Source of the DNA: Roseimicrobium gellanilyticum
GTDB taxonomy: Bacteria; Verrucomicrobiota; Verrucomicrobiia; Verrucomicrobiales; Verrucomicrobiaceae
Assembly: GCF_003315205.1 (NCBI RefSeq)
Contig: NZ_QNRR01000013.1
Location: 62,001 to 126,000, forward strand
Reading direction: 5' to 3'
DNA: 64,000 nucleotides
Shown in pieces: positions 9,580 to 17,670 of the stretch. Position 1 is the stretch's first letter; every line of letters starts with the position of its first letter. The position numbers were made by a program, and so were the translations under genes. The notes beneath the pieces were generated by a model. The model made no database searches. It worked only from the letters and a program-made list of their open reading frames with translations, and had not been told where the DNA came from.

Positions 9580-11678
9580 ACGAAACTCCTGGCTCAATAG
9601 TGGTGCTGTTTGTGGATCCGGATGCGGAGGTACGCACCCGCCGCGTCGCTACGCTCACCAGCCGTGGTGTCACCGTGCTGGAAGCGGAAGACGCCGAGAC
9701 CGGTGTGATTGTAGCTCAGACACTCAAGCGGCTCGATGTGCTGGTCAGCGAGGGCTACCTCAAGGAGGGCGGCTACACCGGATTCGATCTTCGTGATGCG
9801 GTGAAGCAGAAGTTCCCGCAGGTACGCACGATTTTCACAAGCCGGTACGAACTGACCGGCTACGAGCAGTACTTCGAAGGCTGCCCCCTCATGGTGGAGC
9901 CCGTGAACGAGTCCCAACTTTTCAGTGAAGTGCTCGGCCTCCGCGAATCTGGTGCCGCCAAGCCCGCAACCGCTGTACCGAAGGCAGTCATGTCGGCTCC
10001 TGTGGCAGTGGCTGTTGCCGTTCCTGATGATGGCGTGGCAAAGGCGGTACTCGTGGAAGACGACGAGGAGAACCAGCCCCACAGTCTGGCACCGAAAACC
10101 GACCTCGGAAACTACACGGTCACCGAGCACCTCTATGCGGAACGTGACGCGGAGACCTACCTGGCCATCCAGCGCGGGGTGAACCGCGAGGTCGTGCTGG
10201 TGCTGCTGCGTCCCGATAGGGTGAACCAACCCGGTGCGCTGGATGCCTTCCATGAGCGCGAACGCGTGAAGGCCTCCATCGCACACCCACGCATCGCACC
10301 TCTCTACGAGGCGCTGGAAGTGGGCGGCCGCCATTTCTACACCCGCGAAATGCCCAATGGACGCTCCGTCGAAGAGCTTCAGGAGGCAGGCACCAAGTTC
10401 AAGGAAAAGCAACTGGTCGACATCATCGCCAATGTCGCGGAAGCCATGGGGCACGCCACCGGGCGTGGCCACCACTACCGTATGCTGAGCCCCCGCGATG
10501 TCTTCGTGGATGACGAGGGCCAGGCCAGTATCGTGAACGTCTTCCGTCCTCCCGGAGACAAGCCACGGGATTTCCAGGCGGACACAAAGAAGTTCCTCAT
10601 CATGCTGCGGCTCCTGGCGGACGGCCCTCGTGCCCGGCATCTCATTGATGACCTCGTGCGGGAATCCCACACCTGGGAAAATCTCTCGAGCCGTGCGAAG
10701 GAACTGCAGGAGGAATTTCACGAGCGCAGCCTGCTGAAGCGCGCAGACACCAAGGAGGCTCACGACATCAAGGCCGCGCACGAGCGGTTGAGCGTGCCTG
10801 TCTGGGTGCTTGGCCTCTCCGCCGTGGTGGTGGTGGGTCTGGTAACCGGCATCGTCCTGCGCAACCGCAGTGTGCCACCACCCCCACCGAAGCCACTGCA
10901 GGTAGAAATGGTGGCCATTCCCGCAGGTGAATTCACCTACCAGCAGGAGACGGAGAAGCGGGTGAACAACGCCTTCTGGATCGACAAGTATGAAGTGACC
11001 ATCGGCCAATACGAGGAGTTCCTCGACGCGCTGGCCAAGGATCCCGCGAAGGCCAAAGCTTACGATCACGCCGATCAGCCGGCTGCGAAAAAGGATCACC
11101 TGCCTGACAAGTGGAGCGACTACTTGGACGCCGCACGCACGGCGGGCTACTTCAACAACCAGCCGGTCAACATCAACTGTCCCATCGCGAACATCGACTG
11201 GTGGGATGCCTGGGCCTATGCGAAGTGGCGCGGCCACCGGCTGCCCACGGAGGAAGAATGGGAGCGCGCCGCACGCGGTCGTGAAGGACGCGTTCATCCC
11301 TGGGGCAACGACGACAAGCCGAAGGCTGCAAACCTCGGCGCGGACTACGAACCCAAAGGAAAGGGCGGGACGGTCGATGGCTTCAACTTCTGGGCGCCCG
11401 AGGACAAGATGCCTGACGACGTGAGCGAAGACGGCGCCATCGGTCTTGCGGGCAACGTGGAGGAATGGACGGCCACGCACGCGAACCATCCGGACTACCC
11501 TGACCTCCCCGTGCCAGTGGTACGCGGTGGGCACTTTGCCCTGAACCGGCCTGCCAATGTGCTCACCATCCGTACCTTTGCCGATTCCCCGGAAAACGCC
11601 ACCATTGCCCGCGGCTTCCGTACGGTTAGTGACACCCCACCCCCGGCCACAGCCACCGCCGCCGAGTCCTCCCGCTGA
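9576..11678 (+). CDS. Degenerate receiver + pseudokinase + transmembrane + FGE/SUMF1-like protein
   Basis: The 700 residues split into four parts. Residues 7-120 fold like a response-regulator receiver (VLFVDPDAE), but the phosphoacceptor region reads VLVSEGY and the conserved lysine position reads VEPV. Residues about 178-390 resemble a Hanks-type kinase without the glycine loop, with VVLVLL in place of VAIK and YRMLSP in place of HRDLKP. Residues 408-428 form one membrane span. Residues 443-685 are an FGE-sulfatase domain (MVAIPAGEF, IDKYEVTIGQY, RLPTEEEWERAARG, GLAGNVEEW, RGFRTV) lacking the catalytic cysteines. All three modules seem built for binding, not catalysis. The GTG start at 9576 overlaps the upstream stop. 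Confidence 0.85.
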   Translation: MNETPGSIVVLFVDPDAEVRTRRVATLTSRGVTVLEAEDAETGVIVAQTLKRLDVLVSEGYLKEGGYTGFDLRDAVKQKFPQVRTIFTSRYELTGYEQYFEGCPLMVEPVNESQLFSEVLGLRESGAAKPATAVPKAVMSAPVAVAVAVPDDGVAKAVLVEDDEENQPHSLAPKTDLGNYTVTEHLYAERDAETYLAIQRGVNREVVLVLLRPDRVNQPGALDAFHERERVKASIAHPRIAPLYEALEVGGRHFYTREMPNGRSVEELQEAGTKFKEKQLVDIIANVAEAMGHATGRGHHYRMLSPRDVFVDDEGQASIVNVFRPPGDKPRDFQADTKKFLIMLRLLADGPRARHLIDDLVRESHTWENLSSRAKELQEEFHERSLLKRADTKEAHDIKAAHERLSVPVWVLGLSAVVVVGLVTGIVLRNRSVPPPPPKPLQVEMVAIPAGEFTYQQETEKRVNNAFWIDKYEVTIGQYEEFLDALAKDPAKAKAYDHADQPAAKKDHLPDKWSDYLDAARTAGYFNNQPVNINCPIANIDWWDAWAYAKWRGHRLPTEEEWERAARGREGRVHPWGNDDKPKAANLGADYEPKGKGGTVDGFNFWAPEDKMPDDVSEDGAIGLAGNVEEWTATHANHPDYPDLPVPVVRGGHFALNRPANVLTIRTFADSPENATIARGFRTVSDTPPPATATAAESSR

Positions 11679-11750
11679 CCCCCCCGCCCTCGTTTTTCAG
11701 GTGCCCATTGCCACGGCGCTCGGATTCAGGTACGCTTTTCTTCTGTTATC

Positions 11751-12638
11751 ATGTCCAGCCCCCGCTTTTCCACCCTTTGCCTGCTCCTGCTGCTCTCCGT
11801 TTTTGCAGCAGTGCCAGCACGCGCCCAGTTCGAAACCCAGCTCCGCCTCAACAAGCAAAACTACCTCGTGGGTGAGGTGGTGGAGGCCACGGTGACCATC
11901 ATCAATCGCTCCGGTGCTGACGTGGTGATGGGCGGTCGCAATGGCCAGTCATGGCTCAGCTTCGAAGTGAACGGTCCCGATGGCAGCCAGGTGCCGATGA
12001 TGCGCTCACGCGCGGATGAGACTTTCGTCTTCAAGGCCGGCGCCACCTACCGTCGCAAAGTGCTGGTGACGGATACGCATCCTTTCACCGAGTACGGAAA
12101 CTATGGAGTGTGCGCGCTCATTTATCACCCGAGCAGCCAGCAGACCTACCAGTCCAACCGCATGCGCGCGACCTTCGTGGATTCGAAGGCATTTTGGGAC
12201 AAGACCTTTGGCGTACCCATGGGCATGCCAAACGCGGGACAAATCCGCCGGTACGATCTGGTTCTCGTACGCGACACGCAGCACACCTACCTCTACGCAC
12301 GCCTGGTGGATCAGAACACGAACATCCGCCTCGCCACATACGCCATGGGCCCCTGCATCATGGTGGCCAATCCGCAGATGACGCTCGACTCGAGCAATAC
12401 CCTGCACGTCCTTTTCATGACTGTGCCGCACACCTATGCGCACATGACCATGGACTCGCAGGGCAAAGTGCACCTGGTGGGTTACCACAAGGAGATCAAA
12501 TCCAATCGTCCACAGCTTGTGGTGCAGGCGGACCAGCGGACCATCGGGGTGACTGGTGGCCAGGTTTACGACCCGAATTCGCCGGCCGCCGCAGGCCCCG
12601 CCGTGCGCTCGGTCGGCGATCGCCCGCCCGGACTGTGA
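11751..12638 (+). CDS. Secreted protein of unknown function
   Basis: This 295-residue protein has a clear Sec signal peptide (FSTLCLLLLLSVFAAVPARA, cleavage likely after ARA). The first 110 residues look like an immunoglobulin-like beta sandwich (LRLNKQNYLVGEVVEATVTIINRSG), as in BsuPI/CARDB-like intracellular-proteinase-inhibitor folds. The rest (LVLVRDTQHTYLYARLVDQN, LHVLFMTVPHTYAHMTMD) is not recognised. It lies 72 nt after the pseudokinase gene on the same strand, but there is no functional hint beyond that. Confidence 0.75.
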   Translation: MSSPRFSTLCLLLLLSVFAAVPARAQFETQLRLNKQNYLVGEVVEATVTIINRSGADVVMGGRNGQSWLSFEVNGPDGSQVPMMRSRADETFVFKAGATYRRKVLVTDTHPFTEYGNYGVCALIYHPSSQQTYQSNRMRATFVDSKAFWDKTFGVPMGMPNAGQIRRYDLVLVRDTQHTYLYARLVDQNTNIRLATYAMGPCIMVANPQMTLDSSNTLHVLFMTVPHTYAHMTMDSQGKVHLVGYHKEIKSNRPQLVVQADQRTIGVTGGQVYDPNSPAAAGPAVRSVGDRPPGL

Positions 12639-12704
12639 CGAAGTGTGGCAAGGGCCGCGCATTCGCTTAAAGTCTCCTTTGTCAACGTGTAAAAGGTAGC
12701 TAGG

Positions 12705-14912
12705 ATGGCGGCTCCCCCGCCGCCACCGATGTCCACCACACATGCCGTCCCCAAACTGAAAGACAGTCCCATTCTCGGCAGGGAGAATCTGCCGTCCGAA
12801 GGGGTGCTGCTCATCCCGAGCCAGCTCGCGTATCATGACGTGCTGCAGCTCGAGAAACTATTTCATGGACGTGCCATCGTGTATCTCACGGTGCAAGGCG
12901 CTGCACTCGATGCCCGGGTGAAGAGCCATCTGCATGGTGAAAGTGTGCACGCACTGGAGATCGTGCCGAACTCCACGGATACCAGCGCGCTGCGCAAAGA
13001 GATCCAGGACGAAGTGAAGAAGGGCAGCGTGGTGGTCTACGTTCCCCAGCAGACTGCCACCCAGACCGCACCGCTTTCCTCCGTGCCTGGCACGCGCCTG
13101 GAGTTCCTGATGGAAGCGCATGTGCCGGTGCTGCCGCTGTACGTGCTGCACACCAACGATGTGGCGCTCGCCATCGAATCTCGCAAGGCGGAAGGGGACG
13201 CGGTGTACGCCTTCGGTCCAGTGCTCCGTGATGCGGAGGTCACCGTCGCCAAATATCAAGAGTCCCTCATGCTGCTCAATGAGCAGGCTTTCTCGCAGAA
13301 CCCGACGCTGGATATGAATCTGGCGTACGCCCTCCTGAAGGGCCTGAAGAAGCATGGCTCGCTCACCCTCGTGGACGGCAAAGATGAGAAGGAAACTTCC
13401 ACCCTGCCCTACGACAAGCTCCTCGCCGCGGCCATCGCGCTGAGCAAACACGTGAAGGCGGTGACGCAGAAGCCCCGCGTCGGGGTGATCCTGCCTCCCG
13501 GAGCCGGAGCCATGATTGCGAACCTCGCCGTGCTCTTCGCCGGGAAGGTGCCGGTGAACATCAATTTCAGTGCAGGTCGTCCGGCTGTGGAAAGCGCCAT
13601 CAAGCAGGCGGATCTGGACCACTACCTCACGGCGGATCTCTTTGTCCGGAAGCTACAGACCTTCCCCTGGCCGCCGAACCGCCAGCTCACCTTCATTGAG
13701 CGCACGCTGCCCACCTTGAAGGGCGCAATGACGACCTGGTTCCTGCTTTCGAAGATCCTTCCCGCGAGCGTGCTGGCTTCGATGTTGGGAATCCCCACGA
13801 AGGGCGGCAATAAAGAGGCGCTCCTCCTCTTCACCAGCGGAAGCAGTGGTGATCCCAAGGGCGTGGCCCTCACGCACCGCAACCTCATGGCGAATGTCAT
13901 GCAGTTTGGCTCGCGTCTCGCGCTCAGGCATGACGACAAGATTCTCGGCTGCCTGCCTCTCTTTCACAGCTTCGGCTGTACGGTGACGCTGTGGTATCCC
14001 ATCATCCAGGGCATTGGCCTGGTGACCTACCCCTCTCCGCTGGAGACAAAGAAACTCGCGGAACTCATCGGGAAGCACAAGATCACGCTCTTCATCTCCA
14101 CGCCCACCTTCCTGCGCGGTTATCTCAAGGGCGTGAATCCCGAACTCTTCGCCTCTCTGAAACTGGTGGTCACGGGCGCGGAAAAACTTCCGAAGGCCGT
14201 CGCAGAAGCCTTCGAAGCCCGCTTCGGCAAAAGAGTATTTGAAGGCTACGGCCTCACGGAGACGTCTCCAGTCAGCAACGTCAATCTTCCCGACCCTGAG
14301 ACCACCGGAGACGAACTGATGATACCAAGCTACCGCTTCGGTTCCGTGGGTCAGCTCATTCCTGGTCTCGCGGTGAAGCTCACCGACCCGGAGAGCGATG
14401 AGCCGGTGAGCATCCACGAAAGCGGCATGGTATGGTTCAAGGGACCCAACGTGTTCGAAGGTTATCTCAAGAATCCGAAAAAGACCGAGGAGGTCATCAA
14501 GGATGGCTGGTTCCGCACGGGTGACATCGGCCGCATGGACAAGGATGGTTTCCTGTACATTGAAGGCCGCCTGAGCCGCTTCTCCAAGGTGGGCGGTGAA
14601 ATGGTGCCCCACGAGACCGTGGAAGATGCACTGGTGAAGGCGCTTGGTCTGGAAACAGAAGCCATGCGTCGCATCGCCGTCGTCGGTGTGCCTGATGTGG
14701 AAAAGGGCGAAGCGCTCGTGCTTCTCACCACCCTGCCCGGCGGCAGCGTGCAGCAGGAGATTCTGGACCTGCGCTACAAGCTCCTCGACCGCGGCATGGC
14801 TCCCTTGTGGATTCCCAAGAAGATGGTTCGTGTGCCGGAAATTCCCGTGCTGCCCAGCGGCAAGCTGGATGTGAAAGGCTGCGAGAAGCTGGCGAAGACG
14901 GCAGGGTGGTAA
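12705..14912 (+). CDS. AMP-binding acyl-[ACP]/acyl-CoA synthetase with degenerate acyltransferase-like N-terminus (Aas-like)
   Basis: The 735-residue protein has an adenylate-forming domain from about residue 235: LLLFTSGSSGDPKGVALTHR is the phosphate-binding loop, GYGLTETSP the A5 motif, and WFRTGDIGRMDKDGFLYIEGR the hinge and A8 region. The first 230 residues (GVLLIPSQLAYHDVLQLEKL) follow the layout of the PlsC acyltransferase half of Aas (2-acylglycerophosphoethanolamine acyltransferase/acyl-ACP synthetase), but the HX4D active-site motif is not recognisable. It probably activates fatty acids for phospholipid repair or recycling. A non-Aas long-chain acyl-CoA ligase is the alternative. Confidence 0.82.
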   Translation: MAAPPPPPMSTTHAVPKLKDSPILGRENLPSEGVLLIPSQLAYHDVLQLEKLFHGRAIVYLTVQGAALDARVKSHLHGESVHALEIVPNSTDTSALRKEIQDEVKKGSVVVYVPQQTATQTAPLSSVPGTRLEFLMEAHVPVLPLYVLHTNDVALAIESRKAEGDAVYAFGPVLRDAEVTVAKYQESLMLLNEQAFSQNPTLDMNLAYALLKGLKKHGSLTLVDGKDEKETSTLPYDKLLAAAIALSKHVKAVTQKPRVGVILPPGAGAMIANLAVLFAGKVPVNINFSAGRPAVESAIKQADLDHYLTADLFVRKLQTFPWPPNRQLTFIERTLPTLKGAMTTWFLLSKILPASVLASMLGIPTKGGNKEALLLFTSGSSGDPKGVALTHRNLMANVMQFGSRLALRHDDKILGCLPLFHSFGCTVTLWYPIIQGIGLVTYPSPLETKKLAELIGKHKITLFISTPTFLRGYLKGVNPELFASLKLVVTGAEKLPKAVAEAFEARFGKRVFEGYGLTETSPVSNVNLPDPETTGDELMIPSYRFGSVGQLIPGLAVKLTDPESDEPVSIHESGMVWFKGPNVFEGYLKNPKKTEEVIKDGWFRTGDIGRMDKDGFLYIEGRLSRFSKVGGEMVPHETVEDALVKALGLETEAMRRIAVVGVPDVEKGEALVLLTTLPGGSVQQEILDLRYKLLDRGMAPLWIPKKMVRVPEIPVLPSGKLDVKGCEKLAKTAGW

Positions 14913-14919
14913 CTGGTGG

Positions 14920-14941
14920 TCCGCACAGTCCCTTGTGCGGA
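14920..14941. terminator. Hairpin after the acyl-ACP synthetase gene
   Basis: TCCGCACA at 14920-14927 pairs perfectly with TGTGCGGA at 14934-14941 around a 6-nt loop, 7 nt after the stop and between convergent genes. No T-run follows, so its role in ending transcription is plausible only. Confidence 0.4.
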
Positions 14942-15081
14942 TCGCGTGAAGTCACCCAGCGTCCACCCTCTCCCTTTTGGGTGAGAGAACGGCGTCGTGC
15001 TGCTGGCATGCGTTCGAGGACATCAACATGTCAGAGCGAGGTCACCTTGGCTGACCGCACATGGAATGTGCGAACCCCACG

Positions 15082-17616
15082 CTACGCCTCCTTCTTCCCA
15101 AGCGGATTCCATCCCGTCCGCGTCTGCCAGGCCTCAAACACGAGCATGGCCACAAGGGCGATGAGGAGCCACCGCTGCAAGTCCCGCCACGCGGGTGGCC
15201 GCGGTGCATTCCACACGTCACTCAAGTCCACACGTTCCGCACCACCACTGCGCTGACTCACCGCACGCAACTCCGTGAGGCGTGAGCGATCAAAGCTCCA
15301 TTCCGGATTCACCGCCGAATTGATCGGGCCGAAGGGGAAGGCGGAATCTCCAATCTTCACCGCACCGCGTACATAGTGCTCACCCACGACCTCGAGCGTT
15401 GCACGGAAATGACCAGGCGCGAGGCGTTCCCAATTCACCGGGCGAGCCACCCCGCTGGCTCCTTCTGCGAGCACCAGCTCTGGAGCATGCAATGCCACAC
15501 GATCATTCCATGTCTCATCAAAGAACAAGTCAGCCTTGAGTCGGCTGCCGTCCATTCCTGCGCGAAGTCCCACCCCCGGCGGCACCTGCTCCCCCATGAG
15601 CCAGCGCCCCAGGCTCTGGCAGAAGCTGCCATAGTTTTTCCACGCGCGCGTCTTCTGGGAGTGGTCCCCACCCAGCGGACAGCTCACGGCTGCCACGCGT
15701 CCCGCGCCGCGCTGCCAGAAGGCTACCAGCGGAGCGGAATATTCATCCGACGTCACCGCCGCCTGGGTGGCTCCCGGCCGCAGGTAACTTAGGTTGTATC
15801 CATCCGCCTGCGGCATCCACTCCATGGCGCCCGAGGCCATTTCCATCCAGCCAGGCGTCCCCTTGATGTCCACGGGTTCCTCGACAAATGCGGAACGCGC
15901 CACCGCCACCGTCTCCTGAGCGAAGAGAGCAGGCAGTTCATTGGGGTTTGCGTTGAAAAAGATGCGGCCATTGCCTCGCTTGGCCACGTCCTTGAGAAAG
16001 TCGGCATCGGTGTCCTTTTCCGTCCCCAGACCGATGACACTTACCGTGGTATTCGCCTTCTGCATCTCCTCCAGCAGCTTGATGTATTCACCCGGCTCTT
16101 CCGCATCCGCGGCATCGGCAAAAAGGATCACATGACGCTGCCCCACGCTGGCCATCTGCAGTTGTTTCCACGCAGCCAGGAGCCCCTGGTAAACATAGAT
16201 CCCGCCCCCAGTACTCTCCACACGACGCACGACGTTCTGCAGCGTGCCGCGATTCTGGCCCACAGCCATCAGCGGAGCGATTTCATGCGCCTCGCTATCA
16301 ACCGCAAAGACCGAGACGAAGTCATTGTCCCCCAGCAATTCAATGCCGCGGGCTGCGCCCTCGTTGGCGAGATCCATCTTCTGCATGGACGTGCCGGCCA
16401 CAGTCATGGCCATGCTGCCGGAACGGTCCATGACGATCGCCATCGCCACGGCAAGCTTCCGGTGTTCTTGCTTCAGCTCCATGCTGACCGGCAGCAAAGG
16501 TTCCAGAGGCGAGCCAAACCAACCGCCCGCGGCGAAGCTGTGCTTGCCCCCAATCATCGCCAGACCACCGCCCTGGTGATGCACAAAGAAATCGAGCGCG
16601 CGCACAAACTCCGAATCGATGCGGTACGCAGGGACATTGTTGAGGATCACCACCTTTGCCCCAGTGAGCGAACCTATCTGCAGTTCATTCAGGGCATTGA
16701 TCACCTGCACATCGAAGCCCTGGGAACGCAGCACGTCCGCGAGCGGATCCTGTTCGTAGGCGGTTGCCAGCACGATACGAGGTCCGCCCTGCACCTCCAC
16801 CCACTGGGCTGCCGTGTTGTTTCCAACCAGGGCATCCTCGGGCGGCAGCAGTGTGGCCTGATAACGGAAAGCACCCGCTCCGCTCAACCGGTCCGTGAAA
16901 CGAAGTCGTCCCACACCGTTTACGACCTCCACCTCACGTTTGCCGATACTGGCGCCATTGCGGAACAACTCCAACGGCACCGTACCATCCTGATCCGCGA
17001 GTACCACCACCTCCGCAAGGAAGGCCTCACGCAATTGCACCCGGCGCGGCAGGACGAAGGCGGCAATCCGCCAGTCGTTCTTGGCCTCTTGCGCCGCGAG
17101 GCGGAAATCCATCGGCACGCTCTGGCTGGAAAGCCGATCAGAAAGACCATCGAGCGGCTCAGTGCTGTAGCCATCTGTCAGCACCAGCAGGCGCGAGGCC
17201 CGCTCATGCCGCATCTGCGCCAGCGCGTGGCCTGCGGCGGAATTGATGCGCGTGGCGCGGGTATTGCCGGCGAACTCGGTGCTGCCTGCACGGAGTTGTG
17301 CGCCTCGTGTCACGGCTTCATCAGCGAAATCCACAAAGTGCAGCCGATCCGCCGGCTTCTTGGAGCGCTCAAGAATTGCCTCCCACTCCACGAGCTTGGG
17401 ACTGAGGAGATCTTTTGCGGAATCCGAGCGATCAACCAGCACCCAGAGTTCCAGCCCATCACCATGCCGGCGCACCTGGATCTGGCAGAGCAGCACTGTC
17501 ACCAGCAACAGGCACAGGATCCGCAGGGGCTTCTCCAGACGCAGGCCACGCCAGTACCATCCCGCCGCGGCAAAGAGCGGGAGCAGGAGCAGCCATTCAG
17601 GGTGAAGCAGACGCAT
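15082..17616 (-). CDS. Membrane protein with von Willebrand A and glutamine-amidotransferase-like domains
   Basis: This 844-residue protein is the last gene of the long minus-strand run. Two N-terminal membrane helices (WLLLLPLFAAAGWYW, LRILCLLLVTVLLC) come first. A first VWA-like segment follows (LELWVLVDRSDSAKD), then a class-I amidotransferase-like flavodoxin segment (FVHHQGGGLAMIGGKHSF). A canonical VWA domain comes next, with the MIDAS motif DRSGSMAM near residue 395 and FADAADAEEPGE further on. A last membrane helix lies near the C-terminus (WLLIALVAMLVFEAW). Such proteins bind divalent metal and partner proteins in the periplasm. The neighbours suggest a MoxR/VWA-type assembly or envelope-stress complex. 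Confidence 0.85.
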   Translation of the reverse strand: MRLLHPEWLLLLPLFAAAGWYWRGLRLEKPLRILCLLLVTVLLCQIQVRRHGDGLELWVLVDRSDSAKDLLSPKLVEWEAILERSKKPADRLHFVDFADEAVTRGAQLRAGSTEFAGNTRATRINSAAGHALAQMRHERASRLLVLTDGYSTEPLDGLSDRLSSQSVPMDFRLAAQEAKNDWRIAAFVLPRRVQLREAFLAEVVVLADQDGTVPLELFRNGASIGKREVEVVNGVGRLRFTDRLSGAGAFRYQATLLPPEDALVGNNTAAQWVEVQGGPRIVLATAYEQDPLADVLRSQGFDVQVINALNELQIGSLTGAKVVILNNVPAYRIDSEFVRALDFFVHHQGGGLAMIGGKHSFAAGGWFGSPLEPLLPVSMELKQEHRKLAVAMAIVMDRSGSMAMTVAGTSMQKMDLANEGAARGIELLGDNDFVSVFAVDSEAHEIAPLMAVGQNRGTLQNVVRRVESTGGGIYVYQGLLAAWKQLQMASVGQRHVILFADAADAEEPGEYIKLLEEMQKANTTVSVIGLGTEKDTDADFLKDVAKRGNGRIFFNANPNELPALFAQETVAVARSAFVEEPVDIKGTPGWMEMASGAMEWMPQADGYNLSYLRPGATQAAVTSDEYSAPLVAFWQRGAGRVAAVSCPLGGDHSQKTRAWKNYGSFCQSLGRWLMGEQVPPGVGLRAGMDGSRLKADLFFDETWNDRVALHAPELVLAEGASGVARPVNWERLAPGHFRATLEVVGEHYVRGAVKIGDSAFPFGPINSAVNPEWSFDRSRLTELRAVSQRSGGAERVDLSDVWNAPRPPAWRDLQRWLLIALVAMLVFEAWQTRTGWNPLGKKEA

Positions 17617-17670
17617 GGACGAAGTTCTATGGGAGGGTGTGTGTGATGGGGTGTACCAGTAACGGATATA

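Noticed and set aside
9594-11534. 646-codon minus-strand frame opposite the pseudokinase gene
   Set aside because: Shadow of the multi-domain gene, which has recognisable FGE and receiver motifs in the plus frame.
9576-11678. FGE-like domain as the sulfatase-maturing enzyme of the window
   Set aside because: The domain lacks the paired active-site cysteines and is on the end of a pseudokinase membrane protein.
12697-12708. Shared string TAGCTAGGATGG here and at 40670-40681
   Set aside because: Only 12 bp, with no further similarity on either side; most likely chance.
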